The notes under the pieces are model-generated. The model was not told the origin of the DNA. It saw only the letters and a program-made list of their open reading frames with translations, and did no database searches. The position numbers and the translations under genes are program-made. Below, piece after piece: positions 27,059-35,246 of a DNA stretch of 64,000 bases (position 1 is the first letter of the stretch; the number at the start of each line of letters is the position of its first letter). Origin of the DNA: Methylohalobius crimeensis 10Ki (lineage in GTDB: Bacteria > Pseudomonadota > Gammaproteobacteria > Methylococcales > Methylothermaceae); contig NZ_ATXB01000001.1 of NCBI RefSeq assembly GCF_000421465.1, forward strand, positions 1,116,001 through 1,180,000, read 5' to 3'.

Positions 27059-28666
27059 ATGGCAACGGTAGCGGATACGCATGACGCGCATCATGAACAC
27101 GGTCCCGCCAAAGGTTGGCTGCGGTGGATAACCACCACGAATCATAAAGACATCGGAACCCTCTATCTGGTCTTCGCGATGCTTATGTTCCTGGTGGGCG
27201 GAGCGATGGCGTTGATCATCCGGGTGGAGTTGTATCAGCCCGGCTTGCAATGGGTCGATCCCCATTTTTTCAATCAGATGACGACGCTGCACGCTTTGAT
27301 CATGGTGTTCGGGGCGGTGATGCCGGCGTTCGCCGGTTTTGCCAACTGGATGATCCCGCCGATGATCGGCGCGCCGGATATGGCCTTGCCGCGCATGAAC
27401 AACTGGAGTTTCTGGTTGCTGCCGTTCGCGGGCGCGCTGTTGAGCTCGACCCTGTTCATGGACGGCGGCGCGGTGGCTGCCGGCTGGACCTTGTATCCGC
27501 CGCTGGTGCTGCAGATGGGCAATTCTTTGCCCTTCACCATCTTCAGCGTGCATTTGCTGGGGATGTCCTCGATCATGGCGGCGATCAACATCATCGTCAC
27601 CATTTTCAATTTGCGTGCCCCGGGCATCACTATGATGAAGATGCCGATGTTTTGTTGGGCATGGTTGATCACCGCCTTTTTGCTGATTCTGGTAATGCCG
27701 GTGCTGGCGGGCGCGGTGACCATGCTGCTGACCGACAAATATTTCGACACCAGTTTCTTCAATCCGGCCGGCGGTGGGGATCCGGTGCTGTTCCAGCATT
27801 TGTTCTGGTTCTTCGGGCATCCGGAAGTGTACATCATCATTCTGCCGGCCTTCGGGATCGTCTCCCAGGTGATTCCCACTTTCTCCCGCAAGCCGTTGTT
27901 CGGTAAAAACTCCATGGTGTACGCCACCGCGGTAATCGGTTTCCTGTCTTTCATCGTTTGGTCCCATCACCAGTTTACGGTGGGAATGCCGGTGCCGGCG
28001 GAATTGTACTTCATGTACGCCACCATGCTGATCGCGGTCCCCACCGGGGTGAAGGTGTTCAACTGGCTGGCCACCATGTGGAAGGGGGCCTTGACCTTCG
28101 AGACTCCGATGCTGCATGCCTTGGGGTTCCTGGTGCTGTTCGTCTTGGCCGGTTTCACCGGGATCATGATGTCCCAGGCACCGGCGGATCTGTATTATCA
28201 CGATAACTATTTCATCGTTGCCCATTTTCACTACGCGCTGGTGGGCGGCGGGGTCTTCGGTATTTTCGCCGGCTTCTTCTACTGGCTGCCCAAATGGACC
28301 GGGGTCAAGTACGACGAGCGATTGGGCAAGTTCCATTTTTGGCTTTCCTTCCTGGGCTTCAACATATTGTTCATGCCTCAGCATTTTCTCGGATTGGCGG
28401 GGATGCCGCGGCGGATTCCGGATTACGCGGTTCAGTTCACCGAGTTCAATCAGATGTCCACGGTAGGCGCCTTCATTTTCGGATTCACGCAATTGCTTCT
28501 GGTCTACATCGCCTATAAAGCGATCAAGGGAGAAGGTGAAAAAGCCGGCGACGAGGTGTGGGAAGGTGCGAAACACCACGGCTTGGAATGGAATCTTCCG
28601 TCACCGATGCCCTATCATCATTCCTTCGAGAAGGTCAATATTTCCAAGGCCATTGAATGGGAGTAA
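27059..28666 (+). CDS. coxA: Cytochrome c oxidase subunit I
   Basis: Catalytic subunit with heme a and the heme a3-CuB centre; reduces O2 to water and pumps protons. 535 residues and 12 membrane helices. Ligand motifs are 'TTLHALIMVFG' (heme a His), 'WFFGHPEVYIIILPAFG' (CuB His, the cross-linked Tyr and the K-channel Glu), 'WSHHQFTVG' (CuB His pair) and 'VAHFHYALVGG' (heme a3/a His). The Glu in HPEVY places it in the A1 class. 34 bases after coxB; a strong hairpin follows the stop codon. Confidence 0.97.
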   Translation: MATVADTHDAHHEHGPAKGWLRWITTTNHKDIGTLYLVFAMLMFLVGGAMALIIRVELYQPGLQWVDPHFFNQMTTLHALIMVFGAVMPAFAGFANWMIPPMIGAPDMALPRMNNWSFWLLPFAGALLSSTLFMDGGAVAAGWTLYPPLVLQMGNSLPFTIFSVHLLGMSSIMAAINIIVTIFNLRAPGITMMKMPMFCWAWLITAFLLILVMPVLAGAVTMLLTDKYFDTSFFNPAGGGDPVLFQHLFWFFGHPEVYIIILPAFGIVSQVIPTFSRKPLFGKNSMVYATAVIGFLSFIVWSHHQFTVGMPVPAELYFMYATMLIAVPTGVKVFNWLATMWKGALTFETPMLHALGFLVLFVLAGFTGIMMSQAPADLYYHDNYFIVAHFHYALVGGGVFGIFAGFFYWLPKWTGVKYDERLGKFHFWLSFLGFNILFMPQHFLGLAGMPRRIPDYAVQFTEFNQMSTVGAFIFGFTQLLLVYIAYKAIKGEGEKAGDEVWEGAKHHGLEWNLPSPMPYHHSFEKVNISKAIEWE

Positions 28667-28675
28667 GTATCGTTA

Positions 28676-28699
28676 CGCCCCTCTCTCCGGAGAGGGGCG
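28676..28699 (+). other. Perfect hairpin between coxA and the small membrane gene
   Basis: CGCCCCTCTC (28676-28685), loop TCCG, GAGAGGGGCG (28690-28699). No T-run follows. The next ribosome-binding site (GGAG) begins five bases later. It could protect the coxBA mRNA 3' end or modulate translation of the next gene. Confidence 0.6.
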
Positions 28700-28712
28700 A
28701 TGCGGAGATCTA

Positions 28713-28817
28713 ATGGGTAGTCGTAAGAGAAACCTGATTATTGCCGTGGGGTTGGGGCTGCTGGCGATTGCGCTTTATGTTCTAACCATTTTGAATGTTT
28801 TCGGCCGCGCGCTGTGA
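28713..28817 (+). CDS. 34-residue single-helix membrane peptide of the oxidase cluster
   Basis: Starts MGSRKRNLII, has one hydrophobic helix (residues 8-30) after a basic head, and ends NVFGRAL. GGAG lies about nine bases before the ATG. Between coxA and coxC other proteobacteria usually have cox11, sometimes with a tiny membrane peptide annotated as a small oxidase assembly protein with the same charge-then-helix layout. I infer an assembly or subunit-like role from position and size; there is no sequence signature strong enough for a firm name. Confidence 0.6.
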   Translation: MGSRKRNLIIAVGLGLLAIALYVLTILNVFGRAL

Positions 28818-28864
28818 AATCGAGCCGGTCAAGGGTTTGATATAGAAAAACGAAGGGGAGAGTT

Positions 28865-29737
28865 ATGTCGTCTGCAAGCGATAGCTATTATTTGCCTCAC
28901 AAGGCGAAATGGCCGATTTGGGGCTCCTTGGGCCTGTTCATCTTTATGAGCGGCTTTTCCGCCAAACTGATCGGTTCCGGCGCCGGCGGTTTTTTCATGG
29001 TGCTCGGTCTTCTCATTATTCTCGGAATGATGTTCGGTTGGTTCGGGGAAGTCGTCCATGAAAGCGTGGCCCGGTTGTACAACGAGCAGGTGGAGCGGTC
29101 CTTCCGCTGGGGAATGATTTGGTTCATCGCCTCGGAAGTGATGTTCTTCGCCGCTTTTTTCGGCACCTTGTTTTATGTGCGCATGTATGCCGTGCCCTGG
29201 CTGGGGGGGGAAGGCGCCTCCGGCGTGGGCGAATATACCCATCTGCTCTGGCCGGAGTTCGTCTCGGAATGGCCCACCAACGGTCCCGCCGAGGTGGGGG
29301 GCGAGTTCGAACCCATGGGAGCTTGGGGCATTCCAGCGTTGAATACCTTGATTCTGTTGACCAGCGGCGCGACGGTGACTTGGGCCCATTGGGGACTGTT
29401 GAAGGACGAGCGTTCCCAGTTCATCAAGGGCTTGATCGCCACGATCGCTTTGGGGTTCGCCTTCGTGCTTTTGCAGGGCTACGAGTATTATCACGCCTAT
29501 ACCGAGATCGGCTTGACCCTGGGTGCGGGGATTTACGGTTCCACCTTCTTCATGCTGACCGGATTTCACGGTATGCATGTGACCATCGGGGCGATATTCT
29601 TGACGGTCGTGCTGCTTCGCGCCATGCGCGGCCATTTCGATTCGAGCCACCACTTCGCTTTTGAAGCGGCTGCCTGGTATTGGCACTTTGTGGACGTGGT
29701 CTGGTTGGGACTATTTATCTTTGTATACTGGTTCTAA
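28865..29737 (+). CDS. coxC: Cytochrome c oxidase subunit III
   Basis: 290-residue membrane subunit that stabilises subunit I and sustains proton uptake. Seven helices. Family motifs include 'RWGMIWFIASEVMFFAAFFG' (about 80-99), 'LLTSGATVTWAHWGLL' and the C-terminal 'HFAFEAAAWYWHFVDVVWLG', with the conserved Glu and His. A GAAGGGGAG site precedes the ATG. An intrinsic terminator begins 20 bases after the stop, so the coxBA-C transcript probably ends here. Confidence 0.96.
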   Translation: MSSASDSYYLPHKAKWPIWGSLGLFIFMSGFSAKLIGSGAGGFFMVLGLLIILGMMFGWFGEVVHESVARLYNEQVERSFRWGMIWFIASEVMFFAAFFGTLFYVRMYAVPWLGGEGASGVGEYTHLLWPEFVSEWPTNGPAEVGGEFEPMGAWGIPALNTLILLTSGATVTWAHWGLLKDERSQFIKGLIATIALGFAFVLLQGYEYYHAYTEIGLTLGAGIYGSTFFMLTGFHGMHVTIGAIFLTVVLLRAMRGHFDSSHHFAFEAAAWYWHFVDVVWLGLFIFVYWF

Positions 29738-29756
29738 GAAAGGCTTTTCCCGATTC

Positions 29757-29785
29757 AAGGCGCTACCCGGTAGCGCCTTTTTTTT
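29757..29785 (+). terminator. Intrinsic terminator after coxC
   Basis: AAGGCGCTAC (29757-29766), loop CCG, GTAGCGCCTT (29770-29779) and then further T residues to 29785. The same sequence on the other strand encodes the last codons of the DUF2909 gene (Gln-Lys-Lys-Gly-Ala-Thr-Gly, then TAG). Confidence 0.85.
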
Positions 29786-30008
29786 GGCTGTCTAGAAGTC
29801 CGCCTTGAATTCCGTGGGGTTTGATCCACCCTTGGCTGGCGGCGAACAATAGGAACAAAAACAAGACCAAGGACAAGATGATTCGAATGGTCAGCGCTTT
29901 CACCGTTCCTTGAGACAGATTTTCGTGCTTGAGGAGATGATAAAGCGCCGAGCCCAGGCTTAGGACAATCCCCAGGAACGCAAGGATAACGAGTAATTTG
30001 ATCCACAT
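29763..30008 (-). CDS. DUF2909 twin-helix membrane protein
   Basis: 81 residues: 'MWIKLLVILAFLGIVLSLGS' (helix 1), a short loop 'LLKHENLSQGTVKALTIRI', then helix 2 'LSLVLFLFLLFAASQGWI'. The hydrophobic pair with the N-S-G-TVKALTIRI loop is the DUF2909 pattern; this gene regularly sits, on the opposite strand, between coxC and surf1 in gammaproteobacteria. Function unknown, probably oxidase assembly. I took the ATG at 30008; upstream codons in frame do not look protein-coding. Its 3' end overlaps the coxC terminator. Confidence 0.82.
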   Translation of the reverse strand: MWIKLLVILAFLGIVLSLGSALYHLLKHENLSQGTVKALTIRIILSLVLFLFLLFAASQGWIKPHGIQGGLLDSQKKGATG

Positions 30009-30041
30009 AATGGGTGGGTATGAGTGAGATAAAGATTGAGG

Positions 30042-30794
30042 ATGGTAAAGAGTAGAAGGGGCTATTTCAAACCCAAATGGACATTGACCGCTTTGACTGT
30101 CGTGGCGGTGGGGTTGTTCCTTTTGCTGGCGCGCTGGCAGGTGCATCGGGCGGAGGAAAAACAAAGCCTGCTGGATATGAATGAACGCAGGAGGCAGGCG
30201 TCGGCGATGGTTTTATCCGGCGACGAGCAGTTGACGCGAAACCGCCTGCGATATCGAAAGGTGATTGTCAGCGGCGTTTGGGATTCCGCTCATCAAATCC
30301 TGTTGGACAACCGTACCCGGGGAGGTCGGGTCGGCTACGAAGTATTGACGCCCCTGAAAATCGAAGACTCCCGTCAAACGGTGCTGGTGAATCGAGGGTG
30401 GGTCCCCCTGCGCCGGGATCGCAGCCAATTGCCGGATGTATCCTTGGCCAATGAACCAGTGACGGTGCGGGGAATGGCGGATCATTTTTCCAAGCCCGGG
30501 ATGTCTCTCGAAGGCATGGAAACGCCCACCGAAGGTTGGCCGGCCGTCGTGCAACACATCAACCCCGAGATCATTGCCGAACGACTGGGCCAACCGATAT
30601 TGGATTTTCAAATTAAAATGGCCCCCGAATTGCCGGACGGCTATTTGCGGGAATGGCGCCTCGACCATATCCGTCCCCATACCAGTTGGGGCTACGCCGT
30701 GCAATGGGCGGCATTCGCCCTGATTGTATTGGGTTTATGGATTCGGCACGGCCTTAAACGGGCGCGTGATATGCAAGCAGAAGGTAGCAAGTGA
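30042..30794 (+). CDS. Surf1 heme a-insertion factor
   Basis: SURF1/SHY1 family assembly factor that helps place heme a into oxidase subunit I. About 250 residues with one membrane helix near each end ('LTVVAVGLFLLLARWQV' and 'VQWAAFALIVLGLWI') and a periplasmic domain between. The family signatures 'GGRVGYEVLTPL' and 'VLVNRGWVP' are present, with 'RPHTSWGYAVQW' near the end (family form H..Y..QW). Start taken at the ATG at 30042; an in-frame TTG lies at 30036. The stop overlaps the next gene. Confidence 0.93.
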   Translation: MVKSRRGYFKPKWTLTALTVVAVGLFLLLARWQVHRAEEKQSLLDMNERRRQASAMVLSGDEQLTRNRLRYRKVIVSGVWDSAHQILLDNRTRGGRVGYEVLTPLKIEDSRQTVLVNRGWVPLRRDRSQLPDVSLANEPVTVRGMADHFSKPGMSLEGMETPTEGWPAVVQHINPEIIAERLGQPILDFQIKMAPELPDGYLREWRLDHIRPHTSWGYAVQWAAFALIVLGLWIRHGLKRARDMQAEGSK

Positions 30795-31399
30795 CTAAGA
30801 AAGCGAAACGAAGCGTCAGCAATGGGTTGATATTTTGGGCGGTCGTCTTGATCGGCGTGTTGCCGATGGTGGCGGCCTGGTATTTGGTTAACCATCCGGG
30901 TTGGCTGGGAACGCCCGGCAATCACGGTACATTGATCGATCCGCCCGAAGCGGTTGTCTATGATCTGTTTCAACCGGTGGCGGATGTGCCCTCCCGGCCG
31001 TTGAAGGAAATCCGGGGGCGCTGGGTGGTCATCCATTGGCTCCCCGAGCGCTGCGGCAAGGCGTGCCGGGAGAACCTGGCCGATACCGGCAAACTCCACG
31101 TATTGCTCAATAAAGACATTCCCCGGGTCAGGCGGATGGTCATTTGGGCGCAGAACCGGACGCCGGAAGCGGAAACCCTGGAGGCTTTGGCCGAGGACGA
31201 GCATTTGTATCTCGCGCAAGTGCCGCCCGTCTTTCTCGAGCGCTTGGAAAAGGAAATTCTCGCCACTCCATCCCCCGGAGGGCAGGTGATCCTGATGGAT
31301 CCCTTGGGAAATTTGATGATGTGGTATGATTCCGAGTTCGATCCTTTCGGCCTTTACCACGATTTGCGTCGTCTGTTGCGCGCCTCGCGGATCGGATGA
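30791..31399 (+). CDS. Membrane-anchored oxidase-associated protein with a CxxxC motif (thioredoxin-like)
   Basis: 202 residues: an N-terminal membrane anchor ('GLIFWAVVLIGVLPMVAAWY') and a periplasmic domain with 'WLPERCGKACRENL' (CxxxC, about 86-90), a spacing reminiscent of SCO copper chaperones. 'GGQVILMDPLGNLMMWY' near the end resembles the corresponding SCO/thioredoxin strand. Such a gene lies between surf1 and ctaA in Pseudomonas-type clusters and is usually left hypothetical. A role in copper or thiol handling during oxidase assembly is inferred. GTG start overlaps the surf1 stop. Confidence 0.75.
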   Translation: MTKKAKRSVSNGLIFWAVVLIGVLPMVAAWYLVNHPGWLGTPGNHGTLIDPPEAVVYDLFQPVADVPSRPLKEIRGRWVVIHWLPERCGKACRENLADTGKLHVLLNKDIPRVRRMVIWAQNRTPEAETLEALAEDEHLYLAQVPPVFLERLEKEILATPSPGGQVILMDPLGNLMMWYDSEFDPFGLYHDLRRLLRASRIG

Positions 31400-31425
31400 C
31401 CGTCCGGTAGCAGTATAAGAATTAG

Positions 31426-33438
31426 ATGTATAAAAAACTCACCTTCATCGCACTCTTGTTGATTTTGACCGTCCTGGCTTCCGGGGTTTACGTCCGGGCG
31501 ACCGGGGCGGGGTTGGCGTGTCCCGACGTCCCTACTTGCTACGGTTATCTCTGGCCGCCGGAAAAGCCGAGCGCCCAAGCGCTCCAGGCCCATCCCGGCT
31601 TTTTGTACGACCCAGTCCAGGCATGGACCCAGATGGGTCATCGGTTGACCGCCGGATTGCTCGGCATCGTCTTGCTGGCACTGGCCGTCCTGGCATGGAT
31701 TCAGCCGAATCGGCGGATCGCCGTGCTGGGCAGCGGTGGGTTGTTGGGTTTGTATCTACTTCAAGGGGGATTGGGCGCCGCCGTGGTGAAGAGCGGCTTG
31801 ATGCCGACGCTGGTCACCGCCCATTTGCTGGTGGCGGTATTGATGGCAGCGCTCGCCTGGCGGTTGTATTTGCGCCTTAAACCGGTGGAATGGCGAATTT
31901 TGGAGACCCCATCCGGCTTGCGCCGCTATGCCGCGCTGGCATGGTGGGTCGCCCTGGGCCAGATCGTCTTGGGCGCTTGGGTCGGCGCCAATTTCGCCAC
32001 CCTGGCGTGTCCCGATTTTCCCACTTGCCGAGGGGTGTGGTGGCCGGATTTGGATTGGCACGCCATCGCCTTCTGGGAGCAATGGCAAGGGGGCCTGACC
32101 GCCTGGACCTTGCCGGATGCCCAAGCCAGGATCACGATCCACTGGCTACATCGGGTCGGTGCCGCCTTGGCATTCGTGGTGCTGTTCGGCTTGGGAATCG
32201 GTATCAGTTCCAACCCCAAAGTCCCGCATCTGAGTAAGACGGGCATATTACTGAATTTCCTGCTGTTGGTGGAGATCGCCTTGGGGCTGGGCGTGTTGCG
32301 ATACATCCAGCCGGCATTGACGGTGGCGCACGGGCTGGTGGGCGTAATCTTGTTGCTGACGGTCGGCGCGGTCAGATTCCATCTCCGCTATGCGCCGCCT
32401 TTACCGGAAGCGGTGGCGCCGCCCGCCGAGGAAGCGCTCCGTCCGCCGGCCGTGGAAGCCGAGGTATTGCCTCCGCCGCCGAAGCCGGAAACCCTGTATG
32501 ACCGCCTCAAGAGCCAACTGGGAAAAACCCGCCGGGGGTTGACCGGATTTCTGGCGGGTCTGCCGTTGGCCGGCAAGACCCTGGACGACGAGTTGGTCGA
32601 GGAGATCGAAACCCATCTGCTGATGGCGGATGTGGGGGTGGATGCGACCACCGAAATCATCGACCGTTTGACTTCCAAGTTGGAGCGTCACCAGCTACAA
32701 GACAACACCGAGGTGATGCGGACGCTACGCGATACTTTGTCGGAGATCCTGGAGCCGAGCAGCCGGCCTTTGCACATCGATCCGGATGCCAATCCTTTCG
32801 TGATCCTCGTGGTAGGGGTCAACGGCGTGGGGAAAACCACCACCATCGGCAAATTGGCCCAGCGATTCCAACGCCAGGGCCAGCGGGTGATGTTGGCGGC
32901 GGGGGACACTTTCCGCGCCGCCGCGGTGGAACAACTCCAAGCCTGGGGAGAGCGTAACCAAGTGCCGGTGATCGCTCAGCAAACCGGCGCCGATTCCGCG
33001 TCCGTGGTCTTCGATGCCCTCGAGGCGGCCAAGGCCCGGCAGATCGATGTGTTGATCGCCGATACCGCGGGCCGCTTGCACACCAAGTCCAACCTGATGG
33101 AGGAATTGGCCAAAATCAAGCGAATCATGGCCAAACTCGACCCGGCCGCTCCTCACGAGGTGCTGTTGGTCTTGGATGCCACCACCGGTCAAAACGCGCT
33201 GGTTCAAGCCGAGCAATTCCATCGAGCCGTGGATTTGACCGGATTGGCTTTGACCAAGCTGGACGGAACCGCCAAGGGCGGCGTGATTTTCGCCTTGGCC
33301 AAGCGGTTCGGAATTCCGATCCGCTTCATCGGCATCGGCGAAGGCATCGACGATTTGCAGGATTTCGACGCTGAGGCCTTCGTGGACGCGTTGTTCGCCG
33401 ATCAGCTCCAGGAAGAACAAGCGGTTACGGTGCATTAA
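31426..33438 (+). CDS. ctaA-ftsY: Fusion protein: heme A synthase (CtaA/Cox15) plus signal recognition particle receptor GTPase (FtsY)
   Basis: One uninterrupted 670-codon frame. Residues 1-322 are a complete eight-helix CtaA that oxidises heme O to heme A: heme-ligand His72, His133, His239/242 and His302, and Cys pairs 'CPDVPTC' (32-38) and 'CPDFPTC' (195-201). Residues 323-355 are a Pro/Glu/Ala-rich linker. Residues 356-670 are the FtsY NG domains: G1 'GVNGVGKTT' (464-472), 'DTFRAAAVEQL', G3 'DTAGR' (546-550), G4 'TKLDG' (610-614). The usual acidic FtsY A domain is absent apart from the linker. CtaA termini face the cytoplasm, so FtsY would be on its normal side but permanently membrane-anchored. 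No stop and no ATG lies between the parts; an internal TTG (32467) or GTG start cannot be excluded. It follows the oxidase genes and precedes ftsE. Confidence 0.9.
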   Translation: MYKKLTFIALLLILTVLASGVYVRATGAGLACPDVPTCYGYLWPPEKPSAQALQAHPGFLYDPVQAWTQMGHRLTAGLLGIVLLALAVLAWIQPNRRIAVLGSGGLLGLYLLQGGLGAAVVKSGLMPTLVTAHLLVAVLMAALAWRLYLRLKPVEWRILETPSGLRRYAALAWWVALGQIVLGAWVGANFATLACPDFPTCRGVWWPDLDWHAIAFWEQWQGGLTAWTLPDAQARITIHWLHRVGAALAFVVLFGLGIGISSNPKVPHLSKTGILLNFLLLVEIALGLGVLRYIQPALTVAHGLVGVILLLTVGAVRFHLRYAPPLPEAVAPPAEEALRPPAVEAEVLPPPPKPETLYDRLKSQLGKTRRGLTGFLAGLPLAGKTLDDELVEEIETHLLMADVGVDATTEIIDRLTSKLERHQLQDNTEVMRTLRDTLSEILEPSSRPLHIDPDANPFVILVVGVNGVGKTTTIGKLAQRFQRQGQRVMLAAGDTFRAAAVEQLQAWGERNQVPVIAQQTGADSASVVFDALEAAKARQIDVLIADTAGRLHTKSNLMEELAKIKRIMAKLDPAAPHEVLLVLDATTGQNALVQAEQFHRAVDLTGLALTKLDGTAKGGVIFALAKRFGIPIRFIGIGEGIDDLQDFDAEAFVDALFADQLQEEQAVTVH

Positions 33439-33549
33439 TGCCATTGAAGTCGCCGATAGACTATGATGTTAATTGGTTGGATTGCCCGGTTTTAGACGCG
33501 AGTGGGCGGAATCGGTTTAACCTGGAAATCAACGGGTTTTAATTCTCGC

Positions 33550-34203
33550 GTGCTGAAGTTCGATCAGGTCAGCAAACGCTATCCCGGCAGCGGAGATGCC
33601 TTGACTCGACTGAGCTTTCAGGTTTCGCCGGGAGAAATGATTTTCATTACCGGCCATTCCGGCGCCGGTAAAAGCACTTTGCTGCGCTTGGTCGCCCTGA
33701 TGGAGCGTGCGACCCGGGGCACGATTTTCCTGAACGGCGTCAATTTGAGCCGCTTGCCGGATCGCCGGATCCCGTTTCTGCGCCGCAAATTGGGCCTGAT
33801 TTTTCAGGATTACCGCTTGCTCTACGACCGCAGCGTTTTCGACAATGTGGCTCTGCCGCTGTTGATCGCCGGGTTCGGGTCGGAAGAAATCGGGCGCCGG
33901 ACGCGCGCCGCTTTGGACAAGGTCGGTCTGGCAGGATACGAGCGTCGTTATCCGATGACTTTGTCCGGCGGGGAACAGCAACGGGTCGGCATCGCCCGCG
34001 CCATCGTCGCTCGCCCCCCCTTGATTTTGGCCGACGAGCCGACGGGGAACCTGGATCCCGAATTGTCCCTGGAAATCCTGGAAATGTTCCGGGATTTCAA
34101 CCGGGTCGGCGTCACCTTGTTGATCGCCAGCCACGACCAAAATCTGGTCAGTCGATTCGCGCATCGGGTCATTCATCTGGATCGCGGTCGCCTGGCAGCA
34201 TAA
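33550..34203 (+). CDS. ftsE: Cell division ATP-binding protein FtsE
   Basis: ABC ATPase that with FtsX activates septal peptidoglycan hydrolases through EnvC-type partners. 217 residues from the GTG at 33550. Walker A is 'GHSGAGKST' (about 37-45), the Q-loop lies in 'LIFQDYRLLYDRSVFDNV', the signature is 'LSGGEQQRVGIARA', and Walker B is 'LILADEPTGNLDP'. A GTG at 33502 is in frame, but the family begins at 'LKFDQVSKRYPG', so the shorter form is preferred. About 110 bases separate it from ctaA-ftsY, enough for a promoter that I do not recognise. Confidence 0.95.
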   Translation: MLKFDQVSKRYPGSGDALTRLSFQVSPGEMIFITGHSGAGKSTLLRLVALMERATRGTIFLNGVNLSRLPDRRIPFLRRKLGLIFQDYRLLYDRSVFDNVALPLLIAGFGSEEIGRRTRAALDKVGLAGYERRYPMTLSGGEQQRVGIARAIVARPPLILADEPTGNLDPELSLEILEMFRDFNRVGVTLLIASHDQNLVSRFAHRVIHLDRGRLAA

Positions 34204-34210
34204 TCCGCTT

Positions 34211-35176
34211 ATGTCCAAAAGCCCATCCTCTCACTCGCCCCGACTCCCCCGGTTACGCTCGCGGTTGCGTCATTACGGGCGGTTGCATGGTTATGCGCTG
34301 TTTTCCAGTTTGGGGGCCTTATGGCGCAATCCTTGGGTGACGGTCATGACCCTGATGGCCATCGGCGTGACCTTGGCTTTGCCGTTGACGTTTTATCTGA
34401 CTCTCGACAATCTTTACGCCTTGAGCGGACGTTTCGAGGAGAGTTGGCGGATTTCCCTCTATCTGCAACCCGAAGTGAGCGAGTCCGAGGGAATCGAGTT
34501 GTTGACCAAGCTTCGCGGGCACGAGGCGGTGGCTGCGGCCAAACTGATCGACAAAGAGGCCGGATTGGCCGATTTTCGGCGTTATAGCGGGTTTGGCGAA
34601 GTGCTGGACGCCCTGGAAGAGAATCCGCTCCCGGTGGTGATCGAAGTATTGCCCGAAAAACGCTGGCGTACTCCCCAGCGCCTCCGAACCTTGGTAGAGG
34701 AATGGCGGGAATACCCGGCGGTCGATCTCGCCCAATGGGACATGCATTGGTTGCAACGACTGCGGGCTCTGCTGCAGATGGCCGAGCGGGGCGGAATATT
34801 GCTGGGAGGGATTCTGGGCTTGGCGGTCTTGTTGACCGTGGGCAATACGATTCGCTTGGAGCTGCAAAGCCGGCAACCGGAGATCGAGGTCATGAAGCTT
34901 TTAGGCGCCACCCACCGATTCATCCGTCGCCCCTTCCTGTACGCGGGATTCTGGTATGGCTGGATGGGGGGGTTGCTGGGCTGGTTGACGGTGGGCGGGA
35001 TATGGTTGGCTTTGCAACCTCCGGTGCAGCGTTTGGTCGCTTTGTATAACGGCAGTTTTTCCCTGCATTTCCTGTCTTTGGGCGAAATCCTCGAATTTTG
35101 GATGTTTTCTTGTGGCCTGGGCATGCTTGGTGCGTGGTTGGTGGCTACCCGTCATTTGTGGCGGCTCAAGGTCTAA
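34211..35176 (+). CDS. ftsX: Cell division protein FtsX
   Basis: Membrane partner of FtsE. 321 residues: a basic cytoplasmic head (about 1-45, 'LPRLRSRLRHYGRLHGYALF'), four membrane helices with the large periplasmic loop after the first ('SWRISLYLQPEVSESEGIEL'), and 'NTIRLELQSRQPEIEVMKLL' before the last helices, typical of the FtsX/MacB permease core. Starts seven bases after ftsE, so it is co-transcribed. Confidence 0.94.
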   Translation: MSKSPSSHSPRLPRLRSRLRHYGRLHGYALFSSLGALWRNPWVTVMTLMAIGVTLALPLTFYLTLDNLYALSGRFEESWRISLYLQPEVSESEGIELLTKLRGHEAVAAAKLIDKEAGLADFRRYSGFGEVLDALEENPLPVVIEVLPEKRWRTPQRLRTLVEEWREYPAVDLAQWDMHWLQRLRALLQMAERGGILLGGILGLAVLLTVGNTIRLELQSRQPEIEVMKLLGATHRFIRRPFLYAGFWYGWMGGLLGWLTVGGIWLALQPPVQRLVALYNGSFSLHFLSLGEILEFWMFSCGLGMLGAWLVATRHLWRLKV

Positions 35177-35219
35177 TTTGGAACCCGGGGAGCTTCCTTT
35201 GGAAACGAAACCGGCCAGG

Positions 35220-35246
35220 GAACTCTCTAAACGATTGGCACTCTCA
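35220..35246 (+). promoter_or_regulatory. Sigma-E-like promoter upstream of rpoH
   Basis: GAACTC (35220-35225), exactly 16 bases, TCTCA (35242-35246). The sigma-E consensus is GAACTT-N16-TCTGA, so there are two mismatches. E. coli rpoH has a comparable sigma-E promoter. It overlaps a sigma-70-like promoter. Confidence 0.5.

Noticed and set aside
27041-28579. 512-codon minus-strand frame opposite coxA
   Set aside because: coxA is unambiguous on the other strand; the antisense product is a low-complexity His/Gln/Arg-rich shadow.
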